Source: Azospirillaceae bacterium (GTDB taxonomy: Bacteria > Pseudomonadota > Alphaproteobacteria > Azospirillales > Azospirillaceae). From it: a stretch of 64,000 nucleotides of DNA. Below, one piece after another: positions 8,854 to 17,175 of this stretch. Where the stretch lies: positions 1,860,501 through 1,924,500 of the forward strand of contig JAPWJW010000003.1 in assembly GCA_028283825.1 (NCBI GenBank), written 5' to 3'. How positions within the stretch are numbered: position 1 is the first letter of the stretch; each line of letters opens with the position of its first letter. The notes beneath the pieces were generated by a model. That model saw only the letters and a list, made by a program, of their open reading frames with translations, had not been told where the DNA came from and did not search any database. The translations under genes and the position numbers were made by a program.

Positions 8854-11157
8854 ATGATAACAAAATCAGAGATTTCATACCTGGCCTTGATGGTGGCGAC
8901 CCTGCTGGCGCCGGCCGGAGCGGCCCTGGCGGCGGACGCGTCGAACGCGGCGCCGGCGGAGGCGCCGATCGAGGAAATCATCATCACCGGTGAGAAGGCC
9001 GGCCGCACCCTGAAGGAAACCACCACCAGCGTCGCGGTCACCACGCCCGCCCGGATCGAGCAGGAGAACATCCAGTCCATCCAGGACATCTATGACCGGA
9101 CGGCCAACGTCTCACAGACCTATGGCGCCGCCGGCTTCACCATCCGCGGCATCGGCAACGCCGGCGTGTCGGGGGCGGGCAAGGCGGACGCGGCCACCGT
9201 CTACATCGATGGCGCGCCCATCCCCAGCGCCGCCCTGTTCGGCGGCCCCACCGACATGTGGGACGTCGCCCAGGTGGAGGTGCTGCGCGGCCCGCAGTCC
9301 ACCATCCAGGGCCTGAACGCCATGGCCGGGTCGGTGGTCATCACGACGCGCGAGCCCACCGACCATTGGACCGCCGACGCCCGCATCAAATGGACCGACC
9401 AGGACGAACGCACCTTCTCCGCCGCCGTCGGCGGCCCGCTGATCCAGGATGAGCTGGCCTTCCGCCTGTCGGCCGAACGGCGCGACGACCAGGGCCTGAT
9501 CAAAAACACGACGCTGGGCGGCTATGACGACGCGCTGCAATCCACCGATCTGCGCGGCAAGCTGAAATGGACGCCCAAGGCCATCCCCGACCTGACGGCG
9601 GTGTTGAGCTACAACCGCACCCGGCGTGACGGCGGTTACCTGTACGAATATGTCCGCACCGACGTGCCGGACTTCTACGACAACCGCACCTCGGCCTCCA
9701 ACCGGCCCAACATCGGCGACGTCGATACCGACATCGCCACCCTGAACCTATCCTACAAGCTGTCCGACACCCTGACGCTGACCAACGTCGCGTCGTGGAA
9801 CCAGTTGAAGCAGCGCGCCAGCCAGGACGGCGACGGCACGGCGGTGGATTCCCAGTACATCGACAACCGCACCAAGGCGACCACCTATACCGAGGAATTG
9901 CGCCTGAATTACCAAGGCGAACGGCTGAGCGGCCTGATCGGCGGCTGGTACTACAACCGCGACCTGACGCTGGACGCCGCCAACCAGATCAACGTCACCA
10001 CGCCCACCGCCACCATCGCCAGCCTGCTGCGCTCCGCCGGTTTTCCCACCGCCACGGCCAACGCCATCACCGCCAGCTATGCCGCGGCCTTGCCGGTCAT
10101 CCCCGTGGCCTACCAGTCCCAGCAGCCGGAAAGCGTGCAGACCGCCGCCCTGTTCGCCGACGGCCGCTATCGCCTGACCGACCAGCTGTCGCTGCTGGCG
10201 GGCTTCCGTTATGACCATGAGCAGAACCGCTATGGCGCCGGCACCACCACCCGCTTCACCGGCACCTATCCCGACCCCGCCGCCTTCGGCGCCGCCGGCA
10301 CGGCGCTGAACAGCGCCATCCGGGCCATCAACAGCGGTGTCGCCGGCATCGTGGCGCAAGCCGCGTCGGCCGCCGGGTCCAATGAGCGGACCTTCGACGC
10401 CTTCCTGCCCAAGCTGGGCGTTTCCATGGAATGGACGCCGGACCTGACCACCGCCTTCACGGTGCAGCGCGGCTATCGTTCCGGCGGGTCCAGCCAGAAC
10501 GCGGCCCACGCCACCCTGGTGCCCTACGATCCGGAATACAGCTGGAACTATGAGGGATCGATCCGCTCAAGCTGGCTGGACGGCACGCTGGGCCTGAACG
10601 CCAACGCCTTCTACACGGACTGGAGCGACCAGCAGGTCACCGTCTTCCTCAGCGACAACACCTACGACTACAACACCGTCAACGCCGGCAAGTCGCACCT
10701 GTACGGGTTCGAGCTGGAGGCCACGCACAAGATCAGCCCGGTGGTGGACTGGTACGCCTCCGCCGGTTACGTGCGCACCAAGTTCGATGAGCTGAACCTG
10801 CCGGCGGGGTCCACCACCACCGTCAGCCTGGCGGGGTCGGAATTCCCCTACGCCCCGCACTGGACCCTGGCCGGCGGCGTGAACCTGCATTTCGGCGGCG
10901 GCTTCGTCGGCAACCTGAACGCCAACTGGCGCGACGCCGTCTACACCTCCGTCGGCACCAACCAGTCACAGTACCGGGTGGACGCGCGCACGGTGGTCAA
11001 CACCCGCGTCGGGTACGAGACCGACCATTGGGGCGCCTATCTGTTCGTCGCCAACCTGCTGGACGAGAAGTACGAGCAGTACGTCTACGCCGCCCAGAAC
11101 CGCGCCATCCTGGGCGCCCCGCGCACCATCGGCGGCACGCTGGAGGTGCACTGGTAA
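8854..11157 (+). CDS. TonB-dependent outer-membrane receptor
   Basis: A 767-residue receptor. A signal peptide (LALMVATLLAPAGAALA, cleavage near residue 27) is followed by a TonB-box-like EEIIITGEK near 44-52, a plug domain to about residue 165 (IRGIGNAG, VEVLRGPQSTIQGLNAMAG), and a 22-strand beta-barrel that ends in an aromatic residue (GGTLEVHW). It imports a large ligand, probably a siderophore, in a TonB/ExbBD-driven way. The upstream palindrome suggests iron control. No transporter, FecIR-type regulator or siderophore gene is next to it, so the ligand is unknown. The long GATGAAGGGGAAG stretch before the ATG serves as ribosome site. Confidence 0.93.
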   Translation: MITKSEISYLALMVATLLAPAGAALAADASNAAPAEAPIEEIIITGEKAGRTLKETTTSVAVTTPARIEQENIQSIQDIYDRTANVSQTYGAAGFTIRGIGNAGVSGAGKADAATVYIDGAPIPSAALFGGPTDMWDVAQVEVLRGPQSTIQGLNAMAGSVVITTREPTDHWTADARIKWTDQDERTFSAAVGGPLIQDELAFRLSAERRDDQGLIKNTTLGGYDDALQSTDLRGKLKWTPKAIPDLTAVLSYNRTRRDGGYLYEYVRTDVPDFYDNRTSASNRPNIGDVDTDIATLNLSYKLSDTLTLTNVASWNQLKQRASQDGDGTAVDSQYIDNRTKATTYTEELRLNYQGERLSGLIGGWYYNRDLTLDAANQINVTTPTATIASLLRSAGFPTATANAITASYAAALPVIPVAYQSQQPESVQTAALFADGRYRLTDQLSLLAGFRYDHEQNRYGAGTTTRFTGTYPDPAAFGAAGTALNSAIRAINSGVAGIVAQAASAAGSNERTFDAFLPKLGVSMEWTPDLTTAFTVQRGYRSGGSSQNAAHATLVPYDPEYSWNYEGSIRSSWLDGTLGLNANAFYTDWSDQQVTVFLSDNTYDYNTVNAGKSHLYGFELEATHKISPVVDWYASAGYVRTKFDELNLPAGSTTTVSLAGSEFPYAPHWTLAGGVNLHFGGGFVGNLNANWRDAVYTSVGTNQSQYRVDARTVVNTRVGYETDHWGAYLFVANLLDEKYEQYVYAAQNRAILGAPRTIGGTLEVHW

Positions 11158-11167
11158 AGCATGCCCC

Positions 11168-11195
11168 GGGGCATGAGATTTGACTCATGCCCCTA
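11168..11195 (+). repeat. Left remnant of intergenic repeat copy F (hairpin H5 and TA)
   Basis: GGGGCATGAG and CTCATGCCCC form a 10-bp stem ten bases after the receptor stop, followed by TA. This matches hairpin H5 of copies B, C and E, which share the GGCATGAG arm and are joined to H4 near a TA. The rest of the copy continues at 12351, beyond the inserted elements. Confidence 0.65.
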
Positions 11196-11244
11196 GAGCG
11201 GAACGCGATCAGGTGGAATCACCTGATCGTGTAAATCCGCTCTA
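11194..11244. repeat. TA-GAGC palindromic mini-element with GGAATC loop
   Basis: TAGAGCGGA and TCCGCTCTA are the ends, so the element is bounded by TA on both sides. Inside is the hairpin GATCAGGT-GGAATC-ACCTGATC. The plan matches the palindrome at 5279. It has no coding capacity. The GAGC termini match the first four bases of the neighbouring IS630 ends, which suggests a miniature element; that relation is inferred. Confidence 0.65.
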
Positions 11245-11258
11245 TCATGAACAGCTTA

Positions 11259-11297
11259 AGAGCAAGATGCGATCACACGTGATCGCATCTTGCTCTA
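11259..11297. repeat. 18-bp-stem perfect palindrome abutting the IS
   Basis: AGAGCAAGATGCGATCAC and its exact complement are separated by two bases, giving a 38-base near-perfect palindrome. Its right end (GCTC-TA) is directly joined to the left end of the IS630 element. It resembles the AGAGCCTG palindrome at 5340. Confidence 0.65.
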
Positions 11298-11310
11298 GAG
11301 CATTATGATT

Positions 11311-11853
11311 TTAGGTTGGTCCATACCCGCAACTTTTGAAGTAGTTTGAGCATTCCGCTGGCGTAACAGTATCCATGGTCTTTACGATGCTCTTGCAGAG
11401 GGCCTCGATAGATCGTGGCTGGGCCTCACGCAAAGAATGCTTGAGCTTGGAGAAGAACTTCTCGATGGGGTTCATGTCCGGGGAGTATTTTGGTAAGAAG
11501 ATTAACTTAGCGCCGGCGTCGCGGATGGCCTTGCGAACGGGCTTGGCCTTGTGGGAGGGAAGGTTGTCCATGATGACGACATCGCCCTTGCTCAAGGTCG
11601 GAGCGAGAACCTCCTCGACATAGACCTGGAAGCGCTGGCCGTTGACGGGCTTGTTCAAGAGCCAAGGAGCCTCGATGCGGTCATGGCGCAGGGCGGCCAG
11701 GAAGGTCATGGTGTTCCAATGGCCAAAGGGCGCCTTGCCGACAAGGCGCTCACTGCGCGGCCCCCATCCTCGGAGTGGCGCCATGTTGGTTTTGGTCCAG
11801 GTTTCGTCGATGAACACCAGGCGGGACGGATCGACCGACGCCCGGTGCTTCAC
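11311..11853 (-). CDS. IS630-family transposase, catalytic part (orfB)
   Basis: This 180-residue frame is the DDE domain of an IS630-type transposase: FIDETWTKTNM holds the first Asp, VIMDNLPSHK the second, and SPDMNPIEKFFSKLK the final Glu. Translated alone it would start at an internal ATG. The region upstream in this frame (KTLVASEQDRPDVAHRRAQW) is typical of a full-length transposase, so the product is most likely made by -1 frameshifting from the HTH frame at 11850-12269. The two frames overlap by four bases at the formal stop/start. Confidence 0.88.
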   Translation of the reverse strand: MKHRASVDPSRLVFIDETWTKTNMAPLRGWGPRSERLVGKAPFGHWNTMTFLAALRHDRIEAPWLLNKPVNGQRFQVYVEEVLAPTLSKGDVVIMDNLPSHKAKPVRKAIRDAGAKLIFLPKYSPDMNPIEKFFSKLKHSLREAQPRSIEALCKSIVKTMDTVTPAECSNYFKSCGYGPT

Positions 11854-12269
11854 CCATTGCGCTCGTCGGTGGGCAACGTCGGGGCGGTCCTGCTCGCTGG
11901 CGACCAGCGTCTTTTTTTATAAGTCAGCCCCTGGCCACGGACGAACTCCCAGACCGAACGGTAGTCGACCTTCAGGCCGCGTTCCCCCAGTTCCGCGATC
12001 AGGACGGCCAGGGTGAAGGGCCGCTCCTGGCAGCGCGCAACAAGCCAGGTGTGATGGTCACCGGATATCTTCTTGGGCTTGTGACCGCCCATCTGACCAG
12101 GGGCGACGTCACCCGTCTCGTTCAGGCGCTTCATCCACCTGATCGCCGCGCTGTCGCTCACACCGAACCGAGCCGCCGCCTGACGCCGCGACAGGCCCCC
12201 CTGAACTGCGGCCACTACCCGTTCACGAAGATCCATTGAATACGGACGACCCATCGCCACTGCCTCCAT
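11850..12269 (-). CDS. IS630-family transposase, DNA-binding part (orfA)
   Basis: The 139-residue frame contains two helix-turn-helix units: SRRQAAARFGVSDSAAIRWMKR near residues 26-47 and a second winged region to about 115 (ERGLKVDYRSVWEFVRGQGLTYKKR). These bind the terminal repeats. The last 20 residues after YKK are out-of-frame sequence. Translation is expected to slip back one base at a run of seven A residues (minus strand, 11918-11912) to join the catalytic frame. Confidence 0.85.
   Translation of the reverse strand: MEAVAMGRPYSMDLRERVVAAVQGGLSRRQAAARFGVSDSAAIRWMKRLNETGDVAPGQMGGHKPKKISGDHHTWLVARCQERPFTLAVLIAELGERGLKVDYRSVWEFVRGQGLTYKKRRWSPASRTAPTLPTDERNG
11911..11919 (-). other. Probable -1 frameshift signal in the IS630 transposase
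   Basis: On the minus strand the sequence is TAAAAAAAG. In the orfA frame it reads TAT-AAA-AAA-AGA; re-reading one A gives AAG-ACG-CTG and continues into the catalytic frame as KTLVASEQDRPD. Seven consecutive A residues allow ribosomal or transcriptional slippage. Confidence 0.7.
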
Positions 12270-12350
12270 CTCAAGACAGACGCAGTGAATCAGAGGCCCA
12301 AATAAATGGGAATCCCCCTTACCGATTCAGCCTTATTTCAAAATGCTCTA

Positions 12351-12450
12351 GGCCGCGACTGCGGCCACCGGAGTTTTGTGGGGAGCCGAAGGCGGACTGC
12401 AAAACGAGGATAGCCAAGCCGCCGGATGGTGGCGCCCGGCGACTGAGGGG
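12351..12450 (+). repeat. Intergenic repeat copy F, right part
   Basis: Hairpin H4 12351-12366 (GGCCGC-GACT-GCGGCC), H3 12373-12405 (GTTTTG / CAAAAC around GGGGAGCCGAAGGCGGAC) and H2 12418-12433 (GCCGCC-GGAT-GGTGGC, with one G-T pair) end with CGGCGACTGAGGGG. The copy begins directly at the TA flanking the IS and ends a few bases before the folC stop. Its H5 lies at 11168. Confidence 0.85.
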
Positions 12451-12454
12451 TGGG

Positions 12455-13741
12455 CTAACCGTTGTCGGCCAGGATGGCGCCCGCCAGGTACAGCGACCCG
12501 CAGATCAGCGTGCGGGTCGCCGCGTCCTGGGCCAACTGGGCCACGGCGTCGGCCGGGCTGGCGGCCTCGCTCACCTGGCCGATGCCCACGGTGCGGGCGG
12601 CCTCGGCGATGTCGGCAGCGGGGCGTGTCGCCTCCTCCCCCGGGATGGCAATGGCCACCAGGCGGCGGACATGGGGGGCGATGGGCGCCAGGAAGTCGGC
12701 CGGCACCTTGCTGGTTATCATGCCGACCACCAGGTCCAGCGATTGGTCGCCTTCGGTCCAGCTGGCGGCCTGGTGGCCCAGCACCTCACCCGCCGAGTCG
12801 TTATGGCCGCCGTCCAGCCACAGCTCGGTGGACGGCAGCAGGGCGGCCAAGGGCCCCTGGGTCAGACGCTGCAACCGGCCCGGCCATTCCACCGTGGCCA
12901 GGCCCCTGACGATGTCGGCGTCCTGCACCGTCAACGGCACGTGGTGCAATGCGGCGATAGCGGTGCCGGCGTTGCCGATCTGGTGGGCGCCCAACAGGCC
13001 GGGCATGGGCAGATCCAGCACCCGGCCATAACCTTCGAAACGGAAACCCACGGCCGTGGGCAGGGCCGACCATTCGGCGCCGGCCAGGAACAGCGACGCC
13101 CCCAGCACGGCAGCACGCTCACGGAAGACGGACAGCGGCACGTCGGGCGCCTGCGGGCCCACCACCGCCGGCCGGCCGGCCTTGAAGATGCCGGCCTTCT
13201 CGCCCGCGATCTCAAACAGGGTCTCGCCCAGGAACTGGGTGTGGTCGAAGGAGATGCGGGTGACCACCGACACGGCCGGCGCGTCCACCAGGTTGGTGGC
13301 GTCCAGCCGCCCGCCCAGGCCGGTTTCCAGCAGCAGCACGTCGGCCGGCACCTCGGAATACGCCAGGAAGGCGGCGACGGTGATGATCTCGAAGATGGTG
13401 ATGGGTTCGCCCTGGTTGGCGGCCTCGCACCGTTCCAGCAGGTCGATCAGCTGGGCATCGTCCACCAGCTTTCCCGCCAGGCGGACACGCTCATTGAAGC
13501 GCACCAGGTGGGGACTGGTGTAGACGTGGACCTTGTGGCCCGCCGCCTCCAGCATGGCGCGCAGGAAGGCGATGGTGCTGCCCTTGCCGTTGGTGCCGGC
13601 GACGTGCACCACGGGGGGCAGATGATCCTGCGGCCGCCCCAGCCGGTCCAGCAGCCGCTGTACCCGCTGTAGCGACAGGTCGATGACCTTGGGATGCAAT
13701 TGGCCCAACCGGGCCAACACCTGGTCCAGATCGCTTACCAT
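12455..13741 (-). CDS. folC: Bifunctional folylpolyglutamate / dihydrofolate synthase
   Basis: A 428-residue Mur-ligase-fold enzyme. The ATP loop is HVAGTNGKGS at residues 46-55, followed by SPHLVRFNERVRL and the conserved ETGLGGRLDATN near 140. It adds glutamate to dihydropteroate and to folates in the cytosol. The ATG lies behind GAGGGGGAA. It is the last gene of trpB-trpA-accD-folC on the minus strand, an order common in alphaproteobacteria. A copy of the structured repeat (B) separates it from accD, so it may need its own promoter or read-through. Confidence 0.97.
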   Translation of the reverse strand: MVSDLDQVLARLGQLHPKVIDLSLQRVQRLLDRLGRPQDHLPPVVHVAGTNGKGSTIAFLRAMLEAAGHKVHVYTSPHLVRFNERVRLAGKLVDDAQLIDLLERCEAANQGEPITIFEIITVAAFLAYSEVPADVLLLETGLGGRLDATNLVDAPAVSVVTRISFDHTQFLGETLFEIAGEKAGIFKAGRPAVVGPQAPDVPLSVFRERAAVLGASLFLAGAEWSALPTAVGFRFEGYGRVLDLPMPGLLGAHQIGNAGTAIAALHHVPLTVQDADIVRGLATVEWPGRLQRLTQGPLAALLPSTELWLDGGHNDSAGEVLGHQAASWTEGDQSLDLVVGMITSKVPADFLAPIAPHVRRLVAIAIPGEEATRPAADIAEAARTVGIGQVSEAASPADAVAQLAQDAATRTLICGSLYLAGAILADNG

Positions 13742-13777
13742 TTCCCCCTCAATCGCCGGTCGTGGCCTAATACGCGC

Positions 13778-13923
13778 GGCCTTTGATCGTGACCGATCTA
13801 AGGCCCCCTCAATCGCCGGGCGCCGGCATCCGCCGGCTTGGCTTGTCCTCGTTGCGCCCTGCGGTGCTCACTCCGGCGGCTGCGGTCGCAGCCTAAGCGG
13901 CATGAGTCAAAGTCTCATGCCGC
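13778..13923 (-). repeat. Five-hairpin intergenic repeat, copy B
   Basis: H1 13778-13805 (GGCCTTTGATCG / CGATCTAAGGCC, one mismatch), H2 13822-13837 (GCCGGC-ATCC-GCCGGC), a degenerate H3, H4 13878-13893 (GGCTGC-GGTC-GCAGCC) and H5 13897-13923 (GCGGCATGAG / CTCATGCCGC). It fills most of the accD-folC gap. The motif CCCCCTCAATCGCCGG that follows H1 occurs a second time at 13744-13759, just before folC. Confidence 0.85.
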
Positions 13924-13940
13924 TGGTTTTGTTTTAGGTC

Positions 13941-14858
13941 TTAACGGTTTTTACCGACGGCCACGGGACGCGGGCGGCCTTCGGTGGGGATACGCACCAC
14001 GTCGGCGCCGGGGCCGGGGCTGCGCAGCAGGTCGATCAGGCGGGCCAGCATGCCGCGCATCTCACGACGGTGCACCACCATGTCCACCATGCCGTGTTCC
14101 AGCAGGTATTCCGACCGCTGGAAGCCTTCCGGCAGGGTCTCGCGGATGGTGCTTTCGATCACGCGGGCGCCGGCGAAGCCGATCTGGGCGCCGGGTTCGG
14201 CCAGGTGGATGTCGCCCAGCATGGCGAAACTGGCGGTCACGCCACCCGTGGTCGGGTCGGTCAGGATGACCAGATAGGGCAGGCCCGCCTCTTTCACCAT
14301 CTCGGCCGCGATGATGGTGCGCGGCATCTGCATCAGCGACAGGATGCCTTCCTGCATGCGCGCCCCACCGGAGGCCGGCACCACGATCAGCGGCGCCTGC
14401 TGCAGCACGGCCAGCTTGGCGGCGGCCAGCAGGCCCTCGCCCACCGCCATGCCCATGGAACCGCCCATGAAGGTGAAGTCGAAGGCGGCAACCACGGCGG
14501 CGCGCCCGTCGATGCGGCCATGCGCCACGACGATGGCGTCCGGCCGGCCGGTCTTGGACTGCGCGTCCTTCAGGCGGTCGGTATAGCGCTTCTGGTCGCG
14601 GAACTTCAGCGGATCCACCACCGGCTTGGGCAGCTCAATGGTCTGGAAGCCGGGGTCCAGGGTCATGCGCAGGCGCTGCATCGGGTCCAGGCGCATGTGG
14701 AAGCCGCAATGCTGGCAGACGTGCAGGTTCTCTTCCAGGTCGCGGTGGAAGATCATCGCGCCGCAGGACGGGCACTTGTGCCAGAGGTTGTCCGGCACCT
14801 CTTTCTTGGACACCAGGGCCTGAAGCTTGGGGCGGACGAAATTAGTGAGCCAGTTCAT
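13941..14858 (-). CDS. accD: Acetyl-CoA carboxylase carboxyltransferase subunit beta
   Basis: The 305-residue protein begins [13 protein letters not shown] and carries the four-cysteine zinc finger typical of AccD (C29, C32, C48, C51), followed by the crotonase-fold carboxyltransferase core ([22 protein letters not shown]). With AccA it transfers carboxyl from biotin carboxyl carrier protein to acetyl-CoA, the first step of fatty-acid synthesis. The ATG at 14858 gives the family N-terminus; the longer frame to 15242 is trpA sequence in another frame. It follows trpA after 109 bases and is followed by repeat copy B. Confidence 0.97.
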   Translation of the reverse strand: MNWLTNFVRPKLQALVSKKEVPDNLWHKCPSCGAMIFHRDLEENLHVCQHCGFHMRLDPMQRLRMTLDPGFQTIELPKPVVDPLKFRDQKRYTDRLKDAQSKTGRPDAIVVAHGRIDGRAAVVAAFDFTFMGGSMGMAVGEGLLAAAKLAVLQQAPLIVVPASGGARMQEGILSLMQMPRTIIAAEMVKEAGLPYLVILTDPTTGGVTASFAMLGDIHLAEPGAQIGFAGARVIESTIRETLPEGFQRSEYLLEHGMVDMVVHRREMRGMLARLIDLLRSPGPGADVVRIPTEGRPRPVAVGKNR

Positions 14859-14967
14859 GTGCTTAACCTTGGAAAGACATTCGCCGGACCGGGACCGGCG
14901 CTGACAAACACCAGCGGGGGCGGCACCATGCGGTGCGCCCCCGATAGGCGAAAGCCGATCTTGTAGC

Positions 14968-15804
14968 CTATTTCCGCGCGCCGCGCACCCCGGCCGCCAA
15001 CTGTCCCACGAAACCCAGCACGTCGGGCACCAGGCCCGGCTGTGGCCGGCCCTCGCCATCCAGGTTGGCTTCCAGGCGGCGGACGATGGCGCTGCCCACC
15101 ACGGCAGCGTCGGCCACGCGGGCCACGTCGGCCGCCCCTTCCGGCGTGGTGATGCCGAAGCCCACGGCCACCGGCAGCGGCGTGCCGGACCGCAGATGCG
15201 CCACCGCCGTGGCGATGGCGTCGCTGGTGGCGGAACCCGCACCGGTGATGCCGGCGATGGAGACGTAGTAGATGAAGCCCGAAGTGTTGGCCAACACCGC
15301 CGGCAGGCGCGCCTTGTCCGTGGTCGGCGTCGCCAGGCGGATGAAGTTCAATCCGGCGGCCTGGGCCGGCAGGCACAACTCGCCATCCTCTTCCGGCGGC
15401 AGGTCGACGACGATCAGGCCGTCCACCCCGGCCACCTTGGCGTCCACCAGGAAGCGGTCCACGCCATAGGCGTAGACGGGGTTGTAATAGCCCATGAGGA
15501 TGATGGGCGTGTCGGCGTCCGTCTCCCGGAACGCCCGTACCAAGTCCAGCGTCCGGGTCATGCGGGCGCCGGCGGCCAGCGCCCGCAGGGTGGAGGCCTG
15601 GATGGCCGGGCCGTCCGCCATGGGATCGGTGAAGGGCATGCCCAACTCGATCAGGTCGGCACCGGCGGCCGGCAGCCCCTTCAGCAGGGCCAGGCAGGTC
15701 TCATGGTCCGGGTCGCCGGCGGTGATGAAGGCGACCAGGCCGGCGCGGCCCTCAGCCTTCAAGGCGGCGAAACGGCGGTCGATACGAGAAGAAGTGGCGC
15801 TCAC
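14968..15804 (-). CDS. trpA: Tryptophan synthase alpha chain
   Basis: A 278-residue TIM-barrel enzyme that splits indole-3-glycerol phosphate into indole and glyceraldehyde 3-phosphate. The catalytic pair is visible as Glu53 and Asp64 in [16 protein letters not shown]. The phosphate-binding end [11 protein letters not shown] and VGSAIV are also present. It overlaps trpB by four bases (ATGA) and so is coupled to its partner, with which it forms the channelled alpha2-beta2 complex. Confidence 0.98.
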   Translation of the reverse strand: MSATSSRIDRRFAALKAEGRAGLVAFITAGDPDHETCLALLKGLPAAGADLIELGMPFTDPMADGPAIQASTLRALAAGARMTRTLDLVRAFRETDADTPIILMGYYNPVYAYGVDRFLVDAKVAGVDGLIVVDLPPEEDGELCLPAQAAGLNFIRLATPTTDKARLPAVLANTSGFIYYVSIAGITGAGSATSDAIATAVAHLRSGTPLPVAVGFGITTPEGAADVARVADAAVVGSAIVRRLEANLDGEGRPQPGLVPDVLGFVGQLAAGVRGARK

Positions 15805-17009
15805 AGGCTGACCCCCAGTTCGGCGGCGACGGTGAAAATGTCCTTGTCGCCCCGGCCGCTGAGGTTGACGACCATCAGGTGATCCTTGGGCAGGCTGGGC
15901 GCGCTGCGAATGACTTCAGCGAGAGCGTGGGAGGATTCCAGGGCGGGGATGATGCCCTCCACCCGCGACAGGCGCTGGAAGGCGGCCAGCGCCTCCTGAT
16001 CCGTGGCGCTGACGTAGGTCACGCGGCCCACGTCGTGCAGCCACGAATGCTCCGGCCCGATGCCGGGATAGTCCAGCCCGGCGGAGATGGAGTGGCCTTC
16101 CAGGATCTGCCCGTCTTCATCCTGCAACAGATAGGTGCGGTTGCCGTGCAGCACGCCGGGACGCCCGCCGGTGAGGGAGGCGGCGTGCGCCCCCGTCTCG
16201 ATACCGTGGCCCGCGGCCTCCACCGCCGTCATGGCGACGCTTAGGTCATCCAGGAAGGGGTGGAACAGGCCCAGCGCGTTGGACCCGCCGCCGATGCATG
16301 CCACCAGGGTGTCGGGCAGGCGGCCTTCCGCCGCCAGCATCTGCTCGCGCGTCTCGCGCCCGATGATGGACTGGAAGTCGCGCACCAATGCGGGATAGGG
16401 GTGCGGGCCGGCGGTGGTGCCGATGATGTAGAAGGTGTCGGTGACGTTGGTGACCCAGTCGCGCAGCGCCTCGTTCATCGCGTCCTTCAGCGTGCGCGAG
16501 CCGGAGGTGACGGACTTCACCTCCGCCCCCAGCAGCTTCATGCGGAAGACGTTGGGCTGCTGGCGGGCGATGTCGACCTCGCCCATGTAGATGGTGCAGG
16601 GCAGGCCGAACAGGGCGCAGACGGTGGCGGTGGCCACGCCATGCTGGCCGGCGCCGGTTTCCGCGATGATGCGGGTCTTGCCCATGCGCTTGGCCAGCAG
16701 GATCTGGCCGACGCAGTTGTTGATCTTGTGCGCGCCGGTGTGGTTCAGCTCCTCGCGCTTCAGGTAGATCTTGGCGCCGCCCAGTTGGGCCGTCAGCCGT
16801 TCCGCGAAGTACAGCGGGCTGGGCCGGCCGACATACTGGGCCAGGTAGTAGTCGAATTCCGCCTTGAAGGCCGGATCGTCCTTGGCGGCGTCATACGCCT
16901 TTTCCAAGTCCAGGATCAGCGGCATCAGGGTTTCGGCGACGAAGCGCCCCCCGAAGATTCCGAAATGTCCGTGCTCGTCTGGACCGGCGCGGTAGGTGTT
17001 CAAGCTCAT
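15801..17009 (-). CDS. trpB: Tryptophan synthase beta chain
   Basis: A 402-residue PLP enzyme that joins indole and serine into tryptophan. The PLP lysine is K95 in [10 protein letters not shown], and the phosphate cup is [15 protein letters not shown] near residue 238. Length and N-terminus ([15 protein letters not shown]) are typical of TrpB1. It is the first gene of the trpB-trpA-accD-folC run. trpF, which usually precedes trpB in this order, is not here; a two-component system lies upstream instead. Confidence 0.98.
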   Translation of the reverse strand: MSLNTYRAGPDEHGHFGIFGGRFVAETLMPLILDLEKAYDAAKDDPAFKAEFDYYLAQYVGRPSPLYFAERLTAQLGGAKIYLKREELNHTGAHKINNCVGQILLAKRMGKTRIIAETGAGQHGVATATVCALFGLPCTIYMGEVDIARQQPNVFRMKLLGAEVKSVTSGSRTLKDAMNEALRDWVTNVTDTFYIIGTTAGPHPYPALVRDFQSIIGRETREQMLAAEGRLPDTLVACIGGGSNALGLFHPFLDDLSVAMTAVEAAGHGIETGAHAASLTGGRPGVLHGNRTYLLQDEDGQILEGHSISAGLDYPGIGPEHSWLHDVGRVTYVSATDQEALAAFQRLSRVEGIIPALESSHALAEVIRSAPSLPKDHLMVVNLSGRGDKDIFTVAAELGVSL

Positions 17010-17035
17010 GGGGGCGCTCTCACGTCATCGTCTGG

Positions 17036-17064
17036 GCGGCACCTGGTTGGACTCGAGGTGCCGC
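17036..17064. other. Inverted repeat between chvG and trpB
   Basis: GCGGCACCT and AGGTGCCGC are perfect 9-bp arms with an 11-base loop, 27 bases before the trpB start. It has no T tract, so it looks more like an operator or leader hairpin than a terminator. Nothing identifies the factor. Confidence 0.45.
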
Positions 17065-17175
17065 AGGCCGCCGACGATAACGGCCCTGGCGGCGAATTCA
17101 AGGCCGGCACGCGCGCGGACGTCCGGATGCCCGCCATGCGTACACGGTGCCACCGGTGAAATTTAATTGCTCGGA

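Larger units (their letters stand above)
11298..12348 (-). mobile_element. IS630-family insertion sequence
   Basis: The element is about 1.05 kb, flanked by TA at 11296-11297 and 12349-12350, the duplication typical of IS630/Tc1-mariner elements. Terminal inverted repeats are imperfect over about 25 bases: GAGCATTATGATTTTAGG on the left and, read inward from the right, GAGCATTTTGAAATAAGG. It holds two overlapping minus-strand frames joined by a -1 shift. Both frames look intact, so the element may still be active. It sits between two halves of an intergenic repeat. Confidence 0.88.
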
